A stretch of DNA of 64,000 nucleotides from Pseudomonadota bacterium. Its GTDB lineage: Bacteria; Desulfobacterota; Desulfobacteria; Desulfobacterales; JAHIVH01. Under the pieces are notes generated by a model, which ran no database searches, had not been told where the DNA came from, and was given only the letters and a program-made list of their open reading frames with translations. The position numbers and the translations under genes are program-made. The DNA is taken from contig JAHIVH010000013.1 of assembly GCA_018816735.1 (NCBI GenBank), forward strand, positions 62,001 through 126,000. The letters run 5' to 3'. Positions 26,023 through 35,167 of this stretch are shown piece after piece (position 1 is the first letter of the stretch; each line of letters opens with the position of its first letter).

Positions 26023-27699
26023 ATGCCGAAAATATTAGCCATAGATGATATCCGCGAAAATCTGGATTATCTTTCGAGTTTGTTGACCAGACTCATACCG
26101 AACTGTGACATTATTACTGAAATTTCCGGGAAATCAGGAATTAACAAGGCGATTAACGAATTGCCGGACACGATCCTTTTAGATGTAAAGATGCCTGAAA
26201 TGGATGGGTATGAAGTGTGTTGCAAATTGAAAAAAAATGACCTGACCCGGCATATTCCGATCATCATGCTAACCGGCGCCAAAATGGGCCTGGCTGAAAA
26301 AATAAAAGGCCTTGACGCCGGTGCCGATGCTTTTATGACAAAGCCTATTGAAGGTGCCGAACTTGTTGCTCAGATCAATGTCATGCTGCGCATAAGAAAA
26401 GCAGAATCTCTTTTAAGAAAGGAAAAGGATCTTCTGGAAGGGATTGTGCAAAAGCGCTCCCGGGCATTGATGACCTTAAGTGAGTGCAACAAGGCGCTCG
26501 TCCGTGCCCTTGATGAATTTGATTTCATAAACGAAATATGTCACATCATCGTTGAACAGGGCAATTACTGCCTTGCCTGGGTTGGCTTTGCCATCAATGA
26601 TGAGGAAAAAACGATTAAACCCGCTGGCCAGTATGGTTATGAAGAAGGGTACCTCGATACGCTCAGTATTTCATGGGGCAACAATAAGCAGGGAAAAGGG
26701 CCCATAGGGACCGCTATCAGAACAGGCCAACCCTGCATCATTCAGCAGATTGTGACCAATATCAGATACAAACCATGGCGCAGCGAGGCCCTGAGAAGAG
26801 GGTATGCGTCTGTCGTTTCCCTGCCGTTGATTATCGATCTTGAAATTATAGGCGCATTGAATATATACGCCAAAGAGCCAAATGCTTTTGATTCAAACGA
26901 GATTTCCCTGTTGACAGAATTGTCCAGAGACCTGGCATATGGCATTAAGTCAATACGAACCCAGGTCGAAAAAAACAGGGCCCAGGAACATATTCATCTC
27001 CTCACCCAGGATCTGATAAAAGCGCAGGAAATAGAACGTCAGAGAATAGCAAGGGATTTGCACGATAATGTCGCCCAGGATCTGGCATCATTGAAAATTA
27101 CCTGTGAAACGATTTTTGACAATGAAAAAGAGGTTACAAACGGCCTGAAGCAGAAGATTTCAAAATTTTCATCGGTTTTACAAAATTCCATTGAAGCGGT
27201 CAGAAATATGGCCTACGATCTTCAGCCACCCCGGCTGGACCAAATAGGTCTTGTACAGACCATCTATCATTACTGCCAGGATTTTTCGTTTAACCATACC
27301 GTCCGGGTGGATTTTTATTCTGCCGGCATGGATGATTTAATCCTTGATTTTGATACAGAAATCAATATATATCGTTTAATTCAGGAAGCATTGAACAATA
27401 TCAAAAAACATTCGGGGGCGACCCATGTCGTAATCCGTTTTGTTGCCACTTACCCTGACTTGATTCTGAGAATAGAAGACAATGGAAAAGGGTTTGATGT
27501 TAAAAATGTCATCCAGGAATCGCTTCACCGGAAATGCATGGGACTGAGGAATATGGAAGAACGAGCGCATATACTTAAAGGTGCTTTTTCAATTCAGGCA
27601 AAAATAGGTGAGGGGACCCGGATTATTGTAAAGATTCCAATTTATAAAAATGGCGCCGAAGAGGATGGCGTTGAAAAAAAACAGGTAAATGCCATTTAA
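26023..27699 (+). CDS. Receiver-GAF-histidine kinase of the NarX/HisKA_3 type
   Basis: This is a 558-residue soluble kinase. It has a receiver (1-125; Asp54 in 'LLDVKMPEMDG'), a coiled coil, a GAF domain (about 160-310; 'GNYCLAWVGFA', 'GTAIRTGQPC'), then a HisKA_3 dimerisation domain with His347 in 'ARDLHDNVAQDLA' and an HATPase with 'EALNNIKKHSGA' and 'EDNGKGFD'. HisKA_3 kinases usually phosphorylate LuxR-type regulators, but none is encoded here. The N-terminal receiver lets it be controlled by another kinase. The PilZ gene starts 2 bases after its stop. Confidence 0.92.
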   Translation: MPKILAIDDIRENLDYLSSLLTRLIPNCDIITEISGKSGINKAINELPDTILLDVKMPEMDGYEVCCKLKKNDLTRHIPIIMLTGAKMGLAEKIKGLDAGADAFMTKPIEGAELVAQINVMLRIRKAESLLRKEKDLLEGIVQKRSRALMTLSECNKALVRALDEFDFINEICHIIVEQGNYCLAWVGFAINDEEKTIKPAGQYGYEEGYLDTLSISWGNNKQGKGPIGTAIRTGQPCIIQQIVTNIRYKPWRSEALRRGYASVVSLPLIIDLEIIGALNIYAKEPNAFDSNEISLLTELSRDLAYGIKSIRTQVEKNRAQEHIHLLTQDLIKAQEIERQRIARDLHDNVAQDLASLKITCETIFDNEKEVTNGLKQKISKFSSVLQNSIEAVRNMAYDLQPPRLDQIGLVQTIYHYCQDFSFNHTVRVDFYSAGMDDLILDFDTEINIYRLIQEALNNIKKHSGATHVVIRFVATYPDLILRIEDNGKGFDVKNVIQESLHRKCMGLRNMEERAHILKGAFSIQAKIGEGTRIIVKIPIYKNGAEEDGVEKKQVNAI

Positions 27700-27701
27700 A
27701 C

Positions 27702-28106
27702 ATGTATGATTTCCAAAAAAATCAGGAAAGGCGTTTGTATAAGCGTTATCCGGTAAGGAATGGCGTCGTTGCTTTTATGGAAACGGTTGTCAATAAGCTG
27801 GGGCATGTTGAAGAAATAAGCAAAGGCGGGATGTCATTCCGCTATATGCAGATAGGCGATGACCTGTATTTGTCTGATACCATTAACTTGTTTTTTCCAC
27901 GATATGATTTCAACATGAATCGTATTCCCATCAAACTGATAACGGATATAGAGGAATTCAATCCATCCCAGTTTCGAACAGTAACAATGAGACGGTGTGG
28001 CGTCCAGTTTCTGGAACTTTCAGATGATCAAAATCAAAAGCTGGATTATTTCATCCGGAATTATACAATCCGCAAAAAATCTCAGGACAAGACTCAATTG
28101 AAATAA
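27702..28106 (+). CDS. PilZ domain protein
   Basis: This is a 134-residue single-domain PilZ protein. The c-di-GMP-binding residues are in 'QERRLYKRYPVRNG' at about 9-22 and 'EISKGGMSF' at about 45-53. It lies only 2 bases after the receiver-GAF-kinase gene, so the two form a transcription unit that could join a two-component signal with c-di-GMP sensing. The target is unknown. Confidence 0.82.
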   Translation: MYDFQKNQERRLYKRYPVRNGVVAFMETVVNKLGHVEEISKGGMSFRYMQIGDDLYLSDTINLFFPRYDFNMNRIPIKLITDIEEFNPSQFRTVTMRRCGVQFLELSDDQNQKLDYFIRNYTIRKKSQDKTQLK

Positions 28107-28185
28107 TAATTTTTATTATATGATCGGTTAAAAATATATTTTTCAAATTAAACCGTAACCAGTATCAAAAAGACCACCAAAGAAA

Positions 28186-29415
28186 TTGCAGTTGATTTGC
28201 TTATCTTTAAAACACACTCCTGGGAAATTGATTTTAATCCTTTTTTTTCTCTGTTTACCTGTTGTCCAATACCCGGCCGATGGATTTGAAAAAGACACCC
28301 CGAAAAAGACAATTATCCTGGTTCAGGCAGAGGATTTGACCTGTTCCATGTGCGGTGAAAAAATTACAGGCAAGTATCTGAAGATTGACGGGAAATTTTA
28401 CCATACCCGTTGCTTTACCTGTTCAAAATGCAACCGTGTAATCGATACAGCATACAAGATAGATAATGGCCGTTTTTTTCATGCAGATTGCTATAAAGAA
28501 TTAAAAGGGCTTATCTGCGATCATTGCGGTCAACTACTGGATGAAAAATGGAAGGTGTTTAATGGTAAAAAATTTCATCCTGAATGTTTCAAAAAGAGTA
28601 TCCAGCCCAAATGTGCCATATGCGGATTGAGTATTGTGGGGGATTACACGGAAGACAGTGAGGGGATTTATCACATTGCCTGTTATAAAAACAAAAAACT
28701 GCCCAGATGCGATGTGTGTCAAGCGCCTATTGAAGGCAAGTACATTGAAGATCTCTGGGGAAATATCTCTCATGAATATCATGATGGCAAATCTTACAAT
28801 CTATGCAGTTCCTGTTCTGTGATTATTTCGAAACGGACGTCCAAGGGCGGATATGAATACAGTGACGGCCGATTGATATGCGGTGTTTGCCGGGAATCAG
28901 CTGTATTTCATATGACTGTCGTGGATCAACTGATTAAGAGCATCAAGATGCTTTTGAAAACGACAGGCATGGATTCGCTGCCTGAAAAAATCAATGTCAG
29001 CCTGGTCGATTTTGACACAATGAAAAAAAAATCAGGCAGTGACAATAAAAATACAAAGGGATTTACAAAAAGTTCAGTCATGTCCATCCGGTCACTCAAT
29101 ATTTCTTCAAAACATGATATCTTTATCTTGTATGGTCTGCCCGAGCTTGAATTCAAAGGTGTTCTTGCACATGAATTGATGCATGTATGGTTGAATGATC
29201 AGGGCATATCGCTGACGCAGCGCGAAACAGAAGGCTTTTGTAATCTTGGCTCCATGCTGGTTTATCAGAATGATCAATCGAAGCTTGCCAGTATCCTTCT
29301 CGAAAATCTGGCGCGTGATCCTGATCCCGCTTATGGCGATGGTTACCGGTGGATGCTTAATAAACTGGAGCAGAAAGGGTGGGGCGATTTATTGAACGAC
29401 TTGAAGGATAAATGA
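28186..29415 (+). CDS. Exported LIM-domain protein with DA1-like zinc peptidase domain
   Basis: This is a 409-residue protein; no ATG occurs before codon 55, so it must use a rare start such as the TTG at 28186. Residues 9-32 look like a signal peptide. Residues 53-102 are a complete LIM domain: Cys53, 56, His73, Cys76 and Cys79, 82, His99, Cys102. Two further C-x2-C-x16-H-x2-C units follow (111-134, 143-166) and a fifth, irregular one from 175. The C-terminal third holds 'LAHELMHVW' with His329, Glu330, His333 and a third ligand Glu near 349 in 'ETEGFCN', the pattern of DA1 peptidases, which in plants are ubiquitin-activated growth regulators that also carry LIM domains. The substrate here is unknown and should be outside the cytoplasm. 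Confidence 0.85.
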   Translation: MQLICLSLKHTPGKLILILFFLCLPVVQYPADGFEKDTPKKTIILVQAEDLTCSMCGEKITGKYLKIDGKFYHTRCFTCSKCNRVIDTAYKIDNGRFFHADCYKELKGLICDHCGQLLDEKWKVFNGKKFHPECFKKSIQPKCAICGLSIVGDYTEDSEGIYHIACYKNKKLPRCDVCQAPIEGKYIEDLWGNISHEYHDGKSYNLCSSCSVIISKRTSKGGYEYSDGRLICGVCRESAVFHMTVVDQLIKSIKMLLKTTGMDSLPEKINVSLVDFDTMKKKSGSDNKNTKGFTKSSVMSIRSLNISSKHDIFILYGLPELEFKGVLAHELMHVWLNDQGISLTQRETEGFCNLGSMLVYQNDQSKLASILLENLARDPDPAYGDGYRWMLNKLEQKGWGDLLNDLKDK

Positions 29416-29637
29416 ATCTATCCGATTTATTTTGACAGATTTGTGGATATTTCGTAATGTTCATCACACCCAGATTCAAATGATGGCATCGTTGTAACTG
29501 GTGAAAAAGTCACATTTGACTTTTTATAAAATAAAGTATATTATGTGAACGATGTTGTCTTTAGAGACCTATGTTTGATTGCATTAAAACTGTTAAACAG
29601 CCTGAAGGTTAAATATAACAGTGGAGAAACAAAAGAA

Positions 29638-31158
29638 ATGAAAAATGGTAATGACAGATTAAAGTTTTTGCAAAACGTCAGAATCAACCATATGCTGCCA
29701 TACATTTTAACCTTTATAATTGCTATCAGCCTGATCGTTATGCTGTTGTCCGGATGTGGCAGCAGCAAAGTGAAAAATGATGATAAAAACGATCAATCCA
29801 ATGAGGAAAAAGGCCTGTTTATTGATTCTGCGGTAGAAGGATTGTCATATATCACCGGAGACTCCCAATCTTTCACAGATGCGGAAGGCGCTTTCAGATA
29901 CGAAGAGGGGGCTCTGGTTTCTTTTTATATCGGAGATATCAGGCTGGGAAGATCCGCAAGGGGCGACACTGTTGTGACGCCGCTCAATCTGGTTTCAAAT
30001 GGCACAATTGATGATGATGAAGTACTGAACATCGCCAGATTCCTTCAATCACTTGACGTGGACCCGGCAGATGACCATATAAAAATTCCCATTTCTGTTC
30101 ATGCCCTTGCCGTGGATCAGTCCCTATTTTTTTCATCTGCCACATTTGAGGATGATGCAGAGAAAATTTTAAGAATTATTACCAAATCAAATGATTATGC
30201 CACCGTACCTGTGCTGGTATCCATAGCGGCAGCAAAGACCCATCTGGCCAATTCTCTCGCTATCGAGATAGGAGATGATGATGATGTGATCAATGATGAT
30301 ACGAATGACGACGATATCATCGATGATAACACGGATGCCGGTGACAATACGGATATTCCGGATGATGGTAACTATCAGACAGATGATGGGTATGGCACCA
30401 TCCAGCCTTTTACGGAAGCTGAACTCGAAGGAGACTGGACAGCAACGGTCAAAAATAAGCAAGGGAGCGAATACAATTTTTACTACAGCTTTTCGTCTGA
30501 CGGCACGGGCACGGTCACGTATACGCCTCCTTACCCGTTTAACGATGATCAGGATATAACATGGGAAATAAATGACGAGGGCAGAATTCTTGTTGATGAG
30601 TTTTATAATGGCAGCACGGAAACAACCATTGTCACCCGGTACACAAATGGCGATGTTCTGTGGACGACGATAGAGGGGATTGTTGCGTTTAAGGCGAGCT
30701 TCACAAAAGACAGCAGCGATGACGACGATGATGATGCCGTAGTGAATACGGATCAGTTTATTGGCGGCTGGACTGTAACAGATACCACTGTGGCAGCCGA
30801 TCAGACAAGTCAGGGAGAATGGACGATCACCGAAAAAAGTGGCAGCCTTTACGCCACAGGCACCTGGACGGCATTCATGGCCGGCACCGATTACGGTGAT
30901 ATTACCATCAAGTTCCCGTTCAGTAATGCTGCAGCAACAATTGCATCAGGGAAATTAAGTTTCACAGGCACAGGAACAGCTTCGACGACAGTCAAAGGAT
31001 TCAAGTTGACATCCGGGTTTAAGCTGGTTGTATCAGATGCCACAACAGATTATTGTGAATATAAAATATCAGTAACAGAGGATCTCTGGAATACAATGTT
31101 ACCACCTGATGATCAAGGGTATAACTATACGGGAACAGCCTCTGTGGTCATTCAATAG
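29638..31158 (+). CDS. Large surface lipoprotein with Asp-rich linker
   Basis: This is a 506-residue protein. Translation from the ATG at 29638 (GGAG about 13 bases upstream) gives a signal peptide with lipobox 'LLSGC' at Cys40; an ATG at 29692 would give a more usual length. After the anchor comes a domain starting 'GLFIDSAVEGLSYITGD' of a type found in bacterial adhesin-like proteins, then a strongly acidic Asp/Asn-rich linker (about residues 213-255) that could bind calcium. Two beta-rich lipocalin-like domains follow, separated by another Asp run. It overlaps the 3' end of the convergent rsmB gene by 11 bases. Probably outer-membrane; ligand unknown. Confidence 0.75.
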   Translation: MKNGNDRLKFLQNVRINHMLPYILTFIIAISLIVMLLSGCGSSKVKNDDKNDQSNEEKGLFIDSAVEGLSYITGDSQSFTDAEGAFRYEEGALVSFYIGDIRLGRSARGDTVVTPLNLVSNGTIDDDEVLNIARFLQSLDVDPADDHIKIPISVHALAVDQSLFFSSATFEDDAEKILRIITKSNDYATVPVLVSIAAAKTHLANSLAIEIGDDDDVINDDTNDDDIIDDNTDAGDNTDIPDDGNYQTDDGYGTIQPFTEAELEGDWTATVKNKQGSEYNFYYSFSSDGTGTVTYTPPYPFNDDQDITWEINDEGRILVDEFYNGSTETTIVTRYTNGDVLWTTIEGIVAFKASFTKDSSDDDDDDAVVNTDQFIGGWTVTDTTVAADQTSQGEWTITEKSGSLYATGTWTAFMAGTDYGDITIKFPFSNAAATIASGKLSFTGTGTASTTVKGFKLTSGFKLVVSDATTDYCEYKISVTEDLWNTMLPPDDQGYNYTGTASVVIQ

Positions 31159-32518
31159 ACTGTTTTTTTAACCGGGCAGCAAAAAAGCCATCCATGCCGG
31201 AAGACTGCGGCCCGGTTTGCAAATACCCGTCGTCAGTTACAAGGGACAAAATCGGTTTATGAATACCTTCCAGGTCGTTGTCTAATATAAAAGACGGATT
31301 CTTTTCAAGAAAGGCACGGACCACTTGCTCATTCTCTTCAGGCTCTGTGGAACAGACCGCAAATACCACAATCCCACCCGGTCGCACCAGAGAAGCCGCA
31401 TTTTCAAGCAAACATACCTGACGTTTTCTGTATCGCTCAAGATTTTTTTTATGATGATGCCATTTGATATCCGGATTTCTTCGGATAACACCCAGGCCTG
31501 AACAGGGGGCATCAACCAATACCCTGTCAAATATCATATGATCTTTCAGATGGCATTCCTGGGACATATCCTCGCATGCCGTATCAATCATTTGAATGCC
31601 CAGCCGGTTTGCCTCATGCTTTAGTTTTACAAGTTTCTGTTCGTCGAGATCTGTGGCGAGGATCATTCCCCTGCCATCCATTAGCTCAGCCATATGTGCG
31701 GTTTTGCCACCCAGACCGGCACAGGCATCCAGTACCTTTTCTATGGGCTGAGGATTCAGGAAAAGAGTGACCAGTTGAGCCGCCTCATCCTGTACCTGAA
31801 ACAGCCCCTCTTCAAATCCTGGTAAACGGGTAACCGAATCATGAGATCCTTTAAGCGTGATACCTACAGGGGAATATATCGTTTCACAGGCATCAAATCC
31901 TTGCTGGTTCAGCATATCAAGAAGTTCATTGCGATTGATTTTCAGCGCGTTGACCCGAAGTGTCAGCGGCGGAATATCGTTCATGGCCACGCAAAGAGAC
32001 AGTGTCTGTTCAATACCATATCGGGCAATCCATCTTTTGATCATCCATTCCGGAAAGGATTGATGAACCGAAAGATATAACGCCGGATTGTTTTTATATT
32101 CCGGAAACGGAATGTCGTTCAGCTTTCTTACTGCGTTTCGAAGGAGGCCATTTGTAAATTTAACAATCCATGCGGGATTGAGGGCCTTTTTAACAAGCTC
32201 TACGGAAGTGTTTACGGCTGCGGATGGCGGGACTCTGTCCATGAATTTCAACTGAAAAATGCAAATCCGCAGTACGTTCAATACCATGGGATTTATTTTT
32301 TTAACAGGTGTGGTTGAAAGAAAACGGATGATATGATCCAGGTGGTTCCGCCATCTTATGACACCAAAAACCAATGCATTGAAGAACGCCCGGTCTTTTC
32401 TGGAAAGCAGGCCAAGGGATGATTCATGGGTGTCAATTGCGTTATCCAGTGTGAGATGCGGATTTTCAGTAATGGCATTCAGGATGGATACCGCAAGGTA
32501 TCGGGCGTCATCTGGCAT
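31148..32518 (-). CDS. rsmB: 16S rRNA (cytosine(967)-C5)-methyltransferase
   Basis: This is a 456-residue SAM-dependent RNA methyltransferase. It has an N-terminal NusB-like RNA-binding domain (about 1-140) and then the methyltransferase core with SAM loop 'DACAGLGGKTAHMAE', motif IV 'VDAPCSGLG' and the catalytic cysteine in 'FAVCSTEPEENE'. It is the last gene of the def-fmt-rsmB unit, 23 bases after fmt, an order seen in many bacteria. Confidence 0.94.
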   Translation of the reverse strand: MPDDARYLAVSILNAITENPHLTLDNAIDTHESSLGLLSRKDRAFFNALVFGVIRWRNHLDHIIRFLSTTPVKKINPMVLNVLRICIFQLKFMDRVPPSAAVNTSVELVKKALNPAWIVKFTNGLLRNAVRKLNDIPFPEYKNNPALYLSVHQSFPEWMIKRWIARYGIEQTLSLCVAMNDIPPLTLRVNALKINRNELLDMLNQQGFDACETIYSPVGITLKGSHDSVTRLPGFEEGLFQVQDEAAQLVTLFLNPQPIEKVLDACAGLGGKTAHMAELMDGRGMILATDLDEQKLVKLKHEANRLGIQMIDTACEDMSQECHLKDHMIFDRVLVDAPCSGLGVIRRNPDIKWHHHKKNLERYRKRQVCLLENAASLVRPGGIVVFAVCSTEPEENEQVVRAFLEKNPSFILDNDLEGIHKPILSLVTDDGYLQTGPQSSGMDGFFAARLKKQSIE

Positions 32519-32541
32519 ATTTGACCCTGCAAGAACAATTA

Positions 32542-33483
32542 TCAGATTAATAACGTGCCTGGCTTGATGGGATTTCCTCTTAAAAAATCATTTATTTTAA
32601 GTCGTTTCCCTGAGGCACTTTGAATTTCAAGAACAGTCACTGCACCTTGGCCGGCTTTTACCACAAGTTTGTCATAGCCACCATCAATAACCGTTCCAGG
32701 TAGTTCAGTACTGTCAAGCTCAACAGGTTGAACCTTGAAAATCTTGTGACGTTTGTCATGGATATCCGTAAATGCGCCTGGCCATGGATACATGCCTCTC
32801 ACAAAGCAGTCGATCCTGTTGCCTGAATCCTGCCAGTTGATCCGGCCGTCTGCTTTTTTGAACATTGGCGCCAACGTCTTTCTCTCATGATCCTGGCAAA
32901 TGGGGTGAATGGTGTGGTTGGCAAGGCCTTCAATGCTTCTTATCAGAAGCCGGGCACCTTTTTCAGCCAGTGTATGATGAAGCGATTCAGATGTATCGGT
33001 CGAACGGATTTCAACCGTTTCGGTCAAAAGCATATCTCCGGAATCTATGCCTTCGTCAAGAAGCATGGTTGTCACACCGGTTAATCGATCCCCATTAATG
33101 ATACTGTGTTGGATCGGAGCTGGCCCTCTGTATTTGGGCAACAATGAGGGATGGACATTGATTGCTCCCATTTTGGGTATATCAAGAAGGGGTTTTACGA
33201 GGATATGTCCAAAGGCTACCACCACTAAGCATTCCGGTTTCAGTTCATCAATGGATTTCAGAAATTCAACGGTTCTTATCGATTCCGGTTGGACAACCGG
33301 ATAGCCAAGGCGTTCAGCAGTTATTTTTACAGGAGGCGGCACACATTTTTTGCCTCTTCCCTTAGGCCTGTCCGGCTGAGTCACGACAAGTGGTATAGCC
33401 GCACCGGCCTCATGCAAGGCCTCAAGCGCTGGTATGGCAAATTCAGGCGTTCCCATGAAAACGATAGTCTTGTCTATTTTCAT
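32542..33483 (-). CDS. fmt: Methionyl-tRNA formyltransferase
   Basis: This 313-residue enzyme formylates initiator Met-tRNA. The N-terminal formyltransferase core has 'FMGTPEFA', the catalytic stretch 'NVHPSLLPKYRGPAPIQ' and 'GIDSGDML', and the C-terminal OB-like domain begins near residue 205. The start overlaps the def stop by four bases (ATGA), so translation is coupled. Normal length. Confidence 0.97.
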   Translation of the reverse strand: MKIDKTIVFMGTPEFAIPALEALHEAGAAIPLVVTQPDRPKGRGKKCVPPPVKITAERLGYPVVQPESIRTVEFLKSIDELKPECLVVVAFGHILVKPLLDIPKMGAINVHPSLLPKYRGPAPIQHSIINGDRLTGVTTMLLDEGIDSGDMLLTETVEIRSTDTSESLHHTLAEKGARLLIRSIEGLANHTIHPICQDHERKTLAPMFKKADGRINWQDSGNRIDCFVRGMYPWPGAFTDIHDKRHKIFKVQPVELDSTELPGTVIDGGYDKLVVKAGQGAVTVLEIQSASGKRLKINDFLRGNPIKPGTLLI

Positions 33484-33989
33484 GCTTCCTTTATCAACTT
33501 GTTAACTTTTCGTTTATATATCTGCCTTTTAAGTGAACTGATCCTGTCAATAAATAGAATGCCATTCAAATGATCGATTTCATGTTGAAGAACAACAGCC
33601 AGCATACCTTCCGCATTAATTTCAACGGGCTCATTTTGAAGATTGAGTGCTTTCACGCTAACTTTTGCTGCACGCTGAACATTTGAACGAAATTCCGGAA
33701 CGCTCAGGCACCCTTCGTTTTCTGACAGATGCTTGCCGTCGCTTTTTACAATTTCCGGGTTGATCAAGACCTTATAGGACTTATTTTCGGCCTCTGGCTG
33801 GTCACTATAGACCAGAATTTTTTTCAGAATACCGACCTGGACAGCGGCGAGCCCCAAACCTGGTGCTTCGAACATGGTATCTGCCATGTCTTCAACAAGT
33901 CTTTTTACCTCTTCATCAATGACTTTAACCGGTTCTGACATTTCGCTCAGACGGCTGTCCGGATAGGTGATAATCTCAAGTACGGTCAT
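33480..33989 (-). CDS. def: Peptide deformylase
   Basis: This 169-residue metalloenzyme removes the N-terminal formyl group of nascent proteins. All three signature motifs are intact: 'GLGLAAVQVG', 'EGCLSVP' with the metal-binding Cys, and 'QHEIDHLNG' with two metal-binding His and the catalytic Glu. It overlaps fmt by four bases and follows the flippase-like gene by about 76 bases. Confidence 0.97.
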   Translation of the reverse strand: MTVLEIITYPDSRLSEMSEPVKVIDEEVKRLVEDMADTMFEAPGLGLAAVQVGILKKILVYSDQPEAENKSYKVLINPEIVKSDGKHLSENEGCLSVPEFRSNVQRAAKVSVKALNLQNEPVEINAEGMLAVVLQHEIDHLNGILFIDRISSLKRQIYKRKVNKLIKEA

Positions 33990-34065
33990 ATTACGTTTCC
34001 CATTTTTTTTCTAACTCACTGAATGCGATAAATTAACAACCCGTAAAGTTAACATAAACATCATA

Positions 34066-35133
34066 TTAACTCGCGTCATCTGCAATTTTAAAAATGTTAA
34101 TACTTGAAAGCATGGCTGAAACAATACCTATGATAATAACCGGAATCATTTGAATGGCATGGTTGGCCAAATTGAAGCCTGCTGCTTCTTTTCCTGAAAT
34201 ACCAAAAAGCATCATGGCAAATATGCCGCCTGCTTCCCATAATCCCCAGAAGCCTGGTGCAGAGGGAAGCGCTATGAAAAAGCAGATAATAATCATGACG
34301 GTTGCAAGTTGAAAGAAAGACAGACTCACACCCGGGCATCCCAGGGAAAACAGGTAGTATGAAAGCACGCTGAGTCCCCATATTGCCATGGACAGGAAAA
34401 TGCAATTGAACAGGTTCAGCGGGTTTTTAACCAGAGAAAAACCAGAGGCAATATTGATAACAAGACTTTCCAGAGGACCTGTTAAATATATTTTGATTGC
34501 GTTTGAAATCCTGTGAACACCCAAAGACAGCAGGGCCGGTATCTTTTGAAGGATCTTTATGATCATATTTCTTGACCTGTCGAGCGAAATGGTCGCGATA
34601 CCGGTTATCAGAATGAGACAAAATACGACCATCGATTGTCCGATTGTCTTCAGTGTTTCCCTATCTAACTGATATTCCTTGTAGGAATAATGAAATTCCG
34701 GATCCATGGGAACAGTGGCCAGCACCACGGCCAGAAAACAGACCAGAAAAACCATGTCAAACAGTCTTTCCGCAGCAACGGTGGCAAAACCTGTTGTAAA
34801 AGGGATATTGTGTTTTTTTTTGATGATAGCCGGTCGCGCCAGCTCTCCAATCCTTGCCGGCAAAACGCAGTTTAACATGAACCCGATCATGAGAGGATGA
34901 AATGCCTGCCAGAAATCAAGCCTTTTTGTAGAAGACAGAATAATCTGCCATCTGATTACCCGCAAGATAAAACAGACAATGATCACCAGGGTTGTGGGAA
35001 TCATCCAGAAATAGTTGATTGAGGCCAGGTATGCCGACAACTCACCAAACGGTATGTTTTTAAACGCAAGATATAAGGCGCCAGCAGAAAACAGAATACC
35101 GGTAATCAATGACACCATCATTTTTTTATTCAT
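34066..35133 (-). CDS. Flippase-like (UPF0104/LPG-synthase transmembrane region) membrane protein
   Basis: This is a 355-residue inner-membrane protein with about eight hydrophobic segments. The pattern 'LNCVLPARIGELARPAIIKKK' near residue 90 and 'ALPSAPGFWGLWEAGG' near residue 305 are the two conserved stretches of the lysylphosphatidylglycerol-synthase transmembrane (YbhN/AglD-like) family. The synthase catalytic domain is absent, so it is probably a lipid-handling protein rather than an LPG synthase. It lies 34 bases after ribF and may share its transcript. Confidence 0.82.
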   Translation of the reverse strand: MNKKMMVSLITGILFSAGALYLAFKNIPFGELSAYLASINYFWMIPTTLVIIVCFILRVIRWQIILSSTKRLDFWQAFHPLMIGFMLNCVLPARIGELARPAIIKKKHNIPFTTGFATVAAERLFDMVFLVCFLAVVLATVPMDPEFHYSYKEYQLDRETLKTIGQSMVVFCLILITGIATISLDRSRNMIIKILQKIPALLSLGVHRISNAIKIYLTGPLESLVINIASGFSLVKNPLNLFNCIFLSMAIWGLSVLSYYLFSLGCPGVSLSFFQLATVMIIICFFIALPSAPGFWGLWEAGGIFAMMLFGISGKEAAGFNLANHAIQMIPVIIIGIVSAMLSSINIFKIADDAS

Positions 35134-35167
35134 AAACTGGCACTCATTAAGCTATGGATCAGGGCCA

